Below are positions 1 to 5,891 of a stretch of DNA of 5,891 nucleotides, in pieces. This DNA comes from Oscillospiraceae bacterium (lineage in GTDB: Bacteria; Bacillota; Clostridia; Oscillospirales; UBA929). How positions within the stretch are numbered: the stretch's first letter is position 1; each line of letters begins with the position of its first letter. Where the stretch lies: positions 1 to 5,891 of the forward strand of contig JAIRML010000255.1 of NCBI GenBank assembly GCA_031258665.1. Direction: 5' to 3'. Under the pieces are notes generated by a model. It had not been told where the DNA came from, did no database searches, and saw only the letters and a list, made by a program, of their open reading frames with translations. The translations under genes and the position numbers were made by a program.

Positions 1-98
1 ATAACTATTTGTTGTCATACTTCAACCTCGCAACAGAACCTGTTTATTTTTCTCTGTTTTGTTCAAAAGTTTTTTCGCGGTAGGTGCTGAACAGTTAC
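1..98. other. AT-rich non-coding tract with no recognised gene
   Basis: About one third G+C, in sharp contrast with the GC-rich genes. It is T-rich on the plus strand, with only a minor 5-base inverted repeat (32-36 with 40-44). Together with the structured repeat it forms a gene-free stretch of about 220 bases after the last gene. No convincing promoter, tRNA or small gene was found. Confidence 0.5.
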
Positions 99-231
99 AG
101 TTTTTCAACAAATAAAACAGATCCCATCCGCGGTTTGCGGAATTCATTTCCGCAAACCGTACCCCGCGAGGCGCCTCAGCGCCTCGATCCAACCCCCGTG
201 TTGTTGAAAAACAAAGTTTTTCAACAAATAA
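99..231. repeat. Structured intergenic repeat: three hairpins bounded by 17-base direct repeats
   Basis: The 17-mer AGTTTTTCAACAAATAA occurs at 99-115 and again at 215-231. Its core GTTTTTCAACAA also occurs inverted at 201-212, so 100-212 is bounded by perfect 12-base inverted repeats. Inside are two more hairpins: arms 131-142 and 148-159 (12 bp, loop 5) and arms 167-174 and 179-186 (8 bp, loop 4). No protein-coding signal is evident. The layout resembles a small interspersed or MITE-like element, but no target-site duplication can be proven from one copy. Confidence 0.6.
201..227. other. Perfect 12-bp hairpin over the PHP stop codon
   Basis: Arms 201-212 and 216-227 are perfect complements around a 3-base loop. 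The PHP stop codon (221-223) lies in one arm. The stem is AT-rich and neither strand carries a T-run directly after it, so a classic intrinsic terminator is not supported. A weak transcript-end or 3'-protecting structure is possible. Confidence 0.6.
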
Positions 232-1468
232 TTTCGCCGAAAAGCGCCCGGGCGTAGGCGCCGAGCGCCGCGACACGCCGGGTGAGATCGCCGGTACCCG
301 CCAGCAGGCCGTCGTCCAACCCCTTTGTCGTGCGCACCTCGTGCCCGATGAGCGCCCAGGCCGCCTCGTACAGATGCGCAAACGCCGGCTCCGCCAGCTT
401 TTCGCAGACAAAGCTCTGACGCGGCTGGTTGATGTCCTCGCCGGAGATCTCAAAGAGACCGTGCCGCCGGCAGAGCGCCTGCACCCGCGCGAGCTGCCGG
501 GCCGTGTTGCGGGAAGGCATATAGGTCACCGCCGCAAACCCCAGTGACGGCAGCGCCGCCGCCAGTTCGTCGAGGTACCCGTCTTCGAAGCTTTGGTCCT
601 TCTTGTCGCCAGTCACCGAGCCGCGCACATCGCCCAGGTAGGGGTATGCCAGCACGATCCGGTGTGCCCGGCAGAAGGCCGCGAGGGCCTCGATGGGCGG
701 ACATTCCTCCCCGGCCGGCAGGTAAAACCGTTCTACGAGAGACGCCTTCAGCACGCCCAACAGGTCGTAGGCCCGATAGGGCCGCCGCACATCGGCCAAC
801 GCGGCCCGCTGCGCGGCCCCAAGCGGCAGACGCAGCGCGCGCTCCACCACCCCGGCGGGGTCTTGATCCGCCAATATTTTACCGCTCAACGCGTACAGAA
901 TATGCCGTTCCGTGACGCTGCCGCCCGCGCCGGCTTTCGAGAGCGGCCGGATCTCTCTGTCGTAGTCCAGCCGAAGGCCCTCCGGCAGCAACGCGTTGAG
1001 GCGCGGCACCATGGCGCGGTTGCGGCGCTCCCGCGCCGCCGCGTACGGCGCCATGAAGGCCGCCACCGCCTCAAAACAGTTGTGCGGAACCCCGTGCAGC
1101 GCCACATAGGAGACACCGGCCTGGTCCGGGTTATTGGTGCGGCGGCCGCCAAACGGCGTGCCTGCCATGTCGGCGCGGCATTCGAGCCCGATGGTGACCG
1201 GCAGGGCGAAGATCCGGCCCGCCTCCAAAAATTCCCGCGCGCCGCCAATGGCGTCGTGGTCCATGAGCCCCGCCGTGCAGAGGCCGGCCTGCGCCGCCTT
1301 CCACACCGCCGCCGTGGGCGAATAGGGGGAAAAGCTGTAGATGGTGTGGATGTGGTTGTTCGTGAAGCGCGTACGGGCGGGCGCAGGCGCCCGGGCCGCC
1401 GCCCGTGCGGCGCGCAGCCGCTCCGCTTCGGCGGGCGCGTTCAGCCCCGGCCAGATCCCATTTTCCAT
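221..1468 (-). CDS. PHP-domain protein of unknown substrate
   Basis: A 415-residue protein with a polymerase-and-histidinol-phosphatase (PHP) fold, a family of metal-dependent phosphoesterases/hydrolases. The start at 1468 (MENGIWPG) has GAGGG five bases upstream. An in-frame ATG at 1480 overlaps the SDR stop as ATGA and would give 419 residues. An Ala/Arg-rich segment (about 11-34) precedes the domain. PHP motifs seen are HIH (39-41), MDHD (69-72) and GLEC with Glu96. Further family-like stretches are YSFSPYSP (44-51), RRTNNPDQ (109-116), ALHGVPH (123-129) and VTERHIL (185-191). The later metal-site positions are unusual: the region expected to read AHP is AYPYLGDV (274-281), and the C-terminal site reads GEDINQPRQ (343-351) instead of the common SDxH. 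It is the last gene of the visible cluster. Its stop codon lies inside a hairpin repeat. It may act on a sugar phosphate or related ester, but no substrate can be named. Confidence 0.85.
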   Translation of the reverse strand: MENGIWPGLNAPAEAERLRAARAAARAPAPARTRFTNNHIHTIYSFSPYSPTAAVWKAAQAGLCTAGLMDHDAIGGAREFLEAGRIFALPVTIGLECRADMAGTPFGGRRTNNPDQAGVSYVALHGVPHNCFEAVAAFMAPYAAARERRNRAMVPRLNALLPEGLRLDYDREIRPLSKAGAGGSVTERHILYALSGKILADQDPAGVVERALRLPLGAAQRAALADVRRPYRAYDLLGVLKASLVERFYLPAGEECPPIEALAAFCRAHRIVLAYPYLGDVRGSVTGDKKDQSFEDGYLDELAAALPSLGFAAVTYMPSRNTARQLARVQALCRRHGLFEISGEDINQPRQSFVCEKLAEPAFAHLYEAAWALIGHEVRTTKGLDDGLLAGTGDLTRRVAALGAYARALFGEIIC

Positions 1469-1476
1469 CGTATCCC

Positions 1477-2283
1477 TCATCTCAGCATGTTCTGGCCGCC
1501 TGTGACGGGGATGGCCTGCCCGGTCTCGTACATCTGCTCGACACAGTATAAAATGGCCCGCGCCACATCGAGCGGCCGGCACCCCCGGCGCATCGGCACC
1601 TTGCTCTCGTAAAAACGGCGCACATCGTCCGCCGTCCGCGCACCCGGCACTTTGCCCGCCTTCAGGTACTGTGTGAACAGGCCGCGCTCCGGGTCCGCCC
1701 AGAGCGGCCCCTCGAAGTAATTGCCGGGGCAGATGGCGTTGACCTTGACGCCGTCCTCCACCAGTTCTTTGGCAAAACTCTGCACCAGGCCGATCCCGCC
1801 AAACTTGCCGCCCGCGTAGGCAAAGTTTTTTTGCGACCCCTCGAGCCCCGACTTGGAGTTGATCTGGATGATGTCGTAACTCCGCTCCGGGTACTGCGCG
1901 CGCTGCGCGCGCATGGCGCGCGCGGCGTACTTGACGCAGAGGAAAAACGCCGTGTAATTGACGCGCGTCACCCGTTCAAAGGTCGCGAGATCCATCTCCT
2001 CCAGCCCCCCCGATTGGAGGATGCCGGCGTTGGAGATGAACACATCCAACCGCCCGAAGCGCGCCATTGTCTCCCGCACCAGCGCCTCAACTTCCGCCTC
2101 GACGCCCACGTCGACGCCGATGGCAAGGCCCCCCAGCCGCGCCGCCGTCCGCTCCGCCAGCGCGCGGTTGCGGTCGGCGATGACCACGCGCGCGCCCTCC
2201 GCCCGCAGGCATTCGGCAATGCCCTCGCCGAAGCCCTGCGCCGAGCCCGTGACGACGCACACTTTGTCTTCCAGTCTGTTCAT
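1477..2283 (-). CDS. srlD: Short-chain dehydrogenase, sorbitol-6-phosphate 2-dehydrogenase-like
   Basis: A 268-residue classical SDR. SrlD-type enzymes oxidise D-glucitol 6-phosphate to fructose 6-phosphate with NAD+ in the cytoplasm. Visible features are the cofactor loop TGSAQGFG (12-19), an acidic Asp37 after beta-2 that favours NAD(H) over NADP(H), NAG (85-87), Asn109, catalytic Ser143 in the INSKSG stretch, and Tyr156/Lys160 in YAGGK. The SrlD-like signatures IIQINSKSG, KVPMRRGC and a C-terminal TGQAIPVTGGQ support a polyol-phosphate-type subfamily over a generic SDR. The start overlaps the stop of the sorE-like gene (ATGA, 2283-2280), implying translational coupling. A SorE-type and an SrlD-type enzyme side by side recall the sorbose pathway, where the first makes the substrate of the second. 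No PTS gene is in view, so phosphorylated substrates are not proven. Family is certain; the symbol is by resemblance. Confidence 0.88.
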   Translation of the reverse strand: MNRLEDKVCVVTGSAQGFGEGIAECLRAEGARVVIADRNRALAERTAARLGGLAIGVDVGVEAEVEALVRETMARFGRLDVFISNAGILQSGGLEEMDLATFERVTRVNYTAFFLCVKYAARAMRAQRAQYPERSYDIIQINSKSGLEGSQKNFAYAGGKFGGIGLVQSFAKELVEDGVKVNAICPGNYFEGPLWADPERGLFTQYLKAGKVPGARTADDVRRFYESKVPMRRGCRPLDVARAILYCVEQMYETGQAIPVTGGQNMLR

Positions 2284-3556
2284 GCGTTCCCCTCCTTGCC
2301 GCCGGGCAGCGGGCGGCCGTGCGCCAGCAGCCAGGCCTCCGCCTCCGGATTCCACAGCCCGTCATATTTCTCGACGATCGCGCCGAGGGCGGGGTCGATC
2401 CGCCGGCCCACCTCGTCCACGGCGGTGAGCGGCAGCGACAGATGCGTGTAGATCAGTTTCTTCCCGCCCGGGATCTCCGGTAGCCGCAGCGTCGTGTCGA
2501 TGACGCAGTCGAGCCCCCCCACGTGGGTGATCATCGCCGCGGGGTTCAGCCGGCCGCCGGCCATCATGGCGAGCGCCTCCCGCATGTCGTCCGTGTTGCC
2601 GCCGGAGTTGCCCGCCACATGCGTCGCCATGTAGTGCACATTGTAGAAGTTGAACCGCGCCGCAAAGGCGGAGTCCGTCGGCCCGGCAAAAAAATTCAGG
2701 CAGCCGTCGTACGCGAGAATCGCGTCCGCCTGCTCCACCACGGGCGCGACAGGCGCATACACAAACACGTCGTCAAACCCGCGCCCGTCCTCCGTCTGCG
2801 CCCGCAGGGCGCCCGGCGCGTCCGGCATGTCTTTTGTGTTTAGATAGCGCAGCTCGACCCCCTGCCGGCGGGCCTCGTCCGGCGGATACAGCGCCGCCGC
2901 GCGGGCGAGCCGCGCCTCGTCGATGTCCGTCACCACCAGGAGCCCCGGCCGCCGGTCGCTGTGGAGCGCGTAGTCGATCGCCCCCAACCCCATGGGCCCG
3001 ACCCCCGCCAGCAGCGCCGTGTTTCCGCCGGCGCGGATCCCCATCTGGTGTTCATACGAGCCCGGCGCCGTGTGGTAGTTGACATGAAACCCCCCCACAA
3101 TGCAGCTGACCGGCTCCGCGAGGCTCCCCATAAAGAACGCGTCGCCCTCGTACTTCAGCAGGCAGTCCCGTTCCATCACCACGGCCGGGAGAATCACGTA
3201 AGTGGCGTCACCGCCGAGGTACGGAAACGAGTAACCCGGCGCGGCGTGCACGTTGTCGGGGTCGCTCAGCGCCGGCTGCACCGAAAATTTCTCCCCGGGG
3301 CGGACCAGACCCCGCCACCTCGCGCCCACCTCGCAAATTTCCCCGCAAAATTCATGGCCGATGATGACGGGGCGCCGGGCCACATCCGCCGGCCGCGCTT
3401 GTGCGCCGCCCCCTGCTCCGCCGCCTTGTGAGACGACATACACACACTGTCCGATACGATCTTCGCCAGAATCTCGTCGTCTTGGATCGGCGGCAGCACA
3501 AAACGCTCCAGTCTCAGATCCCGCCTGCCATACAGGCGTACGGCCGTTGTCTCCAT
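2280..3556 (-). pseudogene. sorE: Frameshifted L-sorbose-1-phosphate reductase-like zinc-binding dehydrogenase
   Basis: A medium-chain, zinc-type dehydrogenase resembling SorE, which in sorbose-using enterics reduces L-sorbose 1-phosphate to glucitol 6-phosphate in the cytoplasm. The first 54 residues (METTAVRLYGRRDLRLE ... AAHKR) are in one frame and the rest (PADVARRPVIIGHEFCGEI ...) in another. Restoring one base near 3393-3394 (GG to, for example, GTG = Val) joins them into a continuous 425-residue family-like protein, close to the usual ~410. In the repaired numbering, probable zinc ligands are Cys39, His68/Glu69 (GHEFCGE) and Glu148 (LAEP). The Rossmann motif AGVGPMG is at 184-190 and the conserved LNFFAGP stretch is near 287-293. 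The four-Cys structural zinc lobe is absent. It overlaps the next gene by ATGA. The lesion may be real or a sequencing error. Family call is strong; exact substrate is inferred from resemblance. Confidence 0.85.
2291..2297 (-). promoter_or_regulatory. Ribosome-binding site for the short-chain dehydrogenase
   Basis: AAGGAGG lies seven bases before the ATG at 2283, inside the last codons of the upstream dehydrogenase. It decides the start of the downstream gene: the open frame continues upstream to 2355, but that extension overlaps the upstream gene and lacks family resemblance. Confidence 0.8.
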
Positions 3557-3562
3557 CGTCTT

Positions 3563-3569
3563 CCCCCTT
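3563..3569 (-). promoter_or_regulatory. Ribosome-binding site fixing the sorE-like start
   Basis: AAGGGGG ends six bases before the ATG at 3556. It supports that start over the in-frame ATG at 3631, which would add a 25-residue low-complexity leader (MGRFHTLSH...) with no family resemblance, encoded by the hairpin and the tandem repeat. Confidence 0.7.
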
Positions 3570-3570
3570 G

Positions 3571-3597
3571 GCGGGTCGGGCGCTGCGCCCGGCCCGC
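3571..3597 (-). other. Imperfect GC-rich hairpin between the E1 gene and the sorE-like gene
   Basis: Two 13-base arms (3571-3583 and 3585-3597) are complementary except for one position, around a central base; in RNA the tip would open to a small loop. It sits in the 93-base gap, just upstream of the ribosome-binding site of the dehydrogenase gene. No T-run follows it in the minus direction, so it does not look like an intrinsic terminator. An mRNA processing or stability element, or a translation-modulating structure, is possible. The structure is visible; the role is inferred. Confidence 0.5.
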
Positions 3598-3604
3598 GTA
3601 CACA

Positions 3605-3624
3605 GTGTGAAAGCGTGTGAAAGC
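3605..3624. repeat. Perfect 10-base tandem duplication
   Basis: The unit GTGTGAAAGC occurs twice back to back (3605-3614 and 3615-3624) in the gap between the E1 gene and the next gene. It could be a replication-slippage duplication or a tandem protein-binding site. It reads GCTTTCACAC twice in the transcribed direction. Nothing else supports a regulatory role. Confidence 0.55.
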
Positions 3625-3649
3625 GCCCCATGCGCCCCCCGGAGCGCGG

Positions 3650-5891
3650 TCATATGCCGAGCCGTTCGCGGCGCATCTTCTCGCCGGTGGCAAAGCTCAT
3701 CCCCGGCGTGTGCCCGGGAAGCGGTACGATTTTTTGGTGAATGGCGTCCAGGATCCAGAAGGCCTGCGGGTAATACCAATCCTCCAACTCCGGGCAGGGG
3801 GCGATGACGTTCGGCGCCCCCACCACCACAGGCGGCCCGTCTAAGTCGTCGAAACAAAATTCCGTGATGTTGCGCGCCAAGTCGTTCAGATGGCTGCCCC
3901 GTTCGCACGCGTCCGACACCAAGACGATCCGCCCGGTTTTTTTGACGCTCTCAACCACGGGAAGGTAGTCAAACGGCACCAGACTCCGCGCGTCGATGAC
4001 CTCGGCCGACAGACCGTACGTCTCCCGCAGCGCGTCGGCCGCCTGCATCGCGGCGTACAGCGACGCCCCCACCGACAAAATCGTTATGTCCGTGCCCACG
4101 CGCTTCACATCCGGCAGCCCCAGCGGGATCTCATACGCCTCCCGCGGCACCCCGCCCTCGTGGAAGCGCTCTCCCATGTCGTAGAGCTTTTGGCTCTCAA
4201 AGAATACCACGGGGTCGGTGCCGTTCAGCGCCGCCGCCATCAGCCCTTTGGCGTCGTACGGCGTGGCCGGAAAGCACACCTTCAGCCCCGGGATATGCGC
4301 CGCCAGACTTGTCCAGTCCTGTGCGTGCTGGGCCCCGTACTTCGACCCCACCGACACGCGCAGCACCACCGGCATCTGGAGCGCGCCCGCGCTCATCGAC
4401 TGCCATTTGGAGAGCTGGTTGAACACCTCGTCGCCCGCCCGGCCCAAAAAGTCACAGTACATGAGCTCGGGTACGCACCGGCCGCCCATCAGGCCGTAGC
4501 CCACGGCCGCCGCCACGATGGTGCCCTCCGAGATCGGCGTGTTAAAAAAGCGGTGGTAGGGCATGGACTCCGTCACGCCGCCGTAAACGCCGAACGCGCC
4601 GCCCCAGTCCCGGTTGTCCTCGCCGAAAGCGATGAGCGTCGGGTCCTCGTAGAATTTGTCTATAATGGCCTCGAAGAGCGCGTCGCGCATGTTGTACTGC
4701 CGGATCTTGCTGACCGGCTTTCCGTCCGGTCCCGTCTCAAAACGCACCTTGTCCGCCAGCTTTTTCAGCCGGCTGTTGGCCTCTTTCGGCGCCAGCGCCT
4801 CCGGGGCGCCGTCCCCCATCCTGCGTTTTGTTTTGTGGGAGAACATATACTTGCGAATGGCGTCCGGATCCGCCAGCAGATCCATGCGGGGCGACACGCT
4901 CTCGTCGATCGCCAGCTTCATGATGCGGGTGATGCGCGCGCGCAGCCCGGCCTCCGTCTCCTCCAGCGCGCCCGCGCCGCTCAGGCCCGCGCCCACCAGC
5001 TCCTGTTTGAAAACCGCGATGGAGTCCACCGCCTGCCAGGCCTCGATCTCCTCCTTCGTGCGATACGACGACGAGTCGGTCGCTGAGTGCCCGACATAGC
5101 GGTAGGTGATGGTGTCGAGCAGCACCGGGCCCTCTTTATTTTCCAATATTTTCCTTTTTCGGGTGAAGGCGTCGATGACCGCCAACACATTGTAGCCGTC
5201 TACGCGCTCGGCGTGGAGCTGCGTCGGCGAGATGCCCGCCCCAATGCGCGCCAGGACATCGTAGGCCATCGTCTCCCCGGACGTCTGGCCGCCCATGCCG
5301 TAGGCGTTGTTGAAGACGTTGAAGATGAGCGGCAGCCCGCCGTTCATGTCGCCCTCCCAGAGCCGCGTAAACTGGCCCTGCGCCGCAAAATTGAGCGCCT
5401 CCCACACCGGCCCGCAGCCCAACGATCCGTCGCCGATGTTGCACACCACGATCCCGGGTTTGCGGTTCACCTTGTTGTACAGCGCGGCCCCGACGGTGAT
5501 GCCCGCCGAGCCCCCGACAATGGCGTTGTTCGGGTAGATCCCAAACGGCGTAAAGAACACATGCATCGAGTTCCCGAGCCCACCGGTGAACCCGTTTTGG
5601 CGCCCGAAAAGCTCCGCCATAAAGCCGTACAACAAAAAGTCCAGCGCCACATCGCGCACCTGCCCAGATGTGTTGCGCGCCTCCACCACCGACAGCAGCG
5701 CTCCGCCCATAAAGGCCTTCATGGTGTCGTAGAGCTCATCCTCCGGCAGGTTTTTGATCGCCGCGCAGCCCTTGGCCAGCACTTCTCCGTGGCTGCGGTG
5801 CGAACCGAAGATGACGTCGTCCTTTGTGAGCGTGTACGCCATCCCGACGGCGCCGGCCTCCTGCCCCACATACAGGTGCGCCGGCCCGGTG
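3650..5891 (-). CDS. Fused alpha/beta E1-type thiamine-diphosphate dehydrogenase, 5'-partial
   Basis: Single-chain enzyme of the 2-oxoacid dehydrogenase E1 family. E1 enzymes use thiamine diphosphate (ThDP) to decarboxylate a 2-oxoacid, or cleave an acyloin, and normally pass the acyl group to a lipoyl E2. The frame is open to the window edge (TGPAHLYVGQEAG), so the true start is outside; family members are about 820 residues, so roughly 75 are missing. Counting from the Val codon at 5869, the alpha half carries HRSHG (24-28), the ThDP motif GDG (146-148) ... NN (187-188), and a YRYVGHSATD loop (256-265). A charged linker (about 320-388) leads to the beta half, with the presumed ThDP-activating Glu in NTPISE (448) and the catalytic-type His in YGAQHAQDW (515). 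A transketolase-C-like domain follows. It is the most upstream gene visible. No E2 or E3 follows, so the acceptor and substrate are unknown. Family assignment is firm; substrate is open. Confidence 0.93.
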   Translation of the reverse strand, partial: TGPAHLYVGQEAGAVGMAYTLTKDDVIFGSHRSHGEVLAKGCAAIKNLPEDELYDTMKAFMGGALLSVVEARNTSGQVRDVALDFLLYGFMAELFGRQNGFTGGLGNSMHVFFTPFGIYPNNAIVGGSAGITVGAALYNKVNRKPGIVVCNIGDGSLGCGPVWEALNFAAQGQFTRLWEGDMNGGLPLIFNVFNNAYGMGGQTSGETMAYDVLARIGAGISPTQLHAERVDGYNVLAVIDAFTRKRKILENKEGPVLLDTITYRYVGHSATDSSSYRTKEEIEAWQAVDSIAVFKQELVGAGLSGAGALEETEAGLRARITRIMKLAIDESVSPRMDLLADPDAIRKYMFSHKTKRRMGDGAPEALAPKEANSRLKKLADKVRFETGPDGKPVSKIRQYNMRDALFEAIIDKFYEDPTLIAFGEDNRDWGGAFGVYGGVTESMPYHRFFNTPISEGTIVAAAVGYGLMGGRCVPELMYCDFLGRAGDEVFNQLSKWQSMSAGALQMPVVLRVSVGSKYGAQHAQDWTSLAAHIPGLKVCFPATPYDAKGLMAAALNGTDPVVFFESQKLYDMGERFHEGGVPREAYEIPLGLPDVKRVGTDITILSVGASLYAAMQAADALRETYGLSAEVIDARSLVPFDYLPVVESVKKTGRIVLVSDACERGSHLNDLARNITEFCFDDLDGPPVVVGAPNVIAPCPELEDWYYPQAFWILDAIHQKIVPLPGHTPGMSFATGEKMRRERLGI

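Noticed and set aside
201..227. Intrinsic (Rho-independent) terminator
   Set aside because: The stem is AT-rich and no T-run follows it on either strand, so it is reported only as a hairpin.
1..231. CRISPR array or transposon end
   Set aside because: Only two direct copies of the 17-mer with one structured interval, no regular spacers, and no transposase fragment.
22..453. 143-codon minus-strand open frame across the repeat and the end of the PHP gene
   Set aside because: Overlaps the PHP gene in another frame and is otherwise encoded by the hairpin repeat; no domain and no convincing ribosome-binding site.
593..1612. Long open frame on the plus strand opposite the PHP gene
   Set aside because: Arg/His/Pro-rich translation without domain signatures, typical of the antisense of a GC-rich gene; the minus strand has clear PHP motifs.
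3421..3460. Programmed frameshift site in the sorE-like gene
   Set aside because: No slippery heptamer, internal Shine-Dalgarno or suitable downstream pseudoknot was recognised; a simple one-base deletion explains the data.
3557..3908. N-terminal extension of the second frame of the sorE-like gene
   Set aside because: It runs across the end of the E1 gene and the gap in the wrong frame; it is open only by chance, and the true N-terminus (METTAVRLYG) is in the other frame from 3556.
3890..5086. 398-codon plus-strand open frame opposite the E1 gene
   Set aside because: Antisense shadow: low-complexity Arg/His-rich protein, no family motif, while the minus strand gives full E1 motifs.

Overview
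The window is about 65% GC by eye, except for an AT-rich left end (about one third G+C over the first 120 bases). All recognisable genes lie on the minus strand, so transcription runs from the right edge to the left. Purine-rich Shine-Dalgarno sites, ATGA stop/start overlaps, a single-chain E1 alpha/beta dehydrogenase and sorbose/sorbitol-type oxidoreductases suggest a high-GC Firmicute, possibly a gut Clostridia/Oscillospirales lineage. That placement is an inference from style, not from a marker gene.

Layout in transcription order: (1) 5891-3650, the C-terminal ~746 residues of a fused alpha/beta 2-oxoacid dehydrogenase E1-type, thiamine-diphosphate enzyme, cut by the window edge. (2) A 93-base gap with an imperfect GC-rich hairpin and a 10-base tandem repeat. 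(3) 3556-2280, a zinc-type dehydrogenase resembling L-sorbose-1-phosphate reductase (SorE), broken by an apparent one-base deletion near 3393. (4) 2283-1477, a short-chain dehydrogenase resembling sorbitol-6-phosphate dehydrogenase, with an ATGA overlap to gene 3. (5) 1468-221 (or from 1480), a PHP-domain protein coupled to gene 4. (6) 1-231, a non-coding AT-rich tract with a compact structured repeat made of three hairpins and three copies of one 12-base arm. This repeat supplies the stop codon of the PHP gene.

Genes 3-5 look translationally coupled and gene 1 is probably in the same transcript. Together they suggest a catabolic module in which polyols, ketoses or their phosphates are interconverted by two NAD(P)-linked dehydrogenases and a resulting alpha-keto or acyloin-type compound is handled by a ThDP enzyme. 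The PHP protein would be a hydrolase or accessory. No transporter, regulator, E2 or E3 gene is inside the window, so the substrate is not known. No RNA gene, CRISPR array or transposase was seen.
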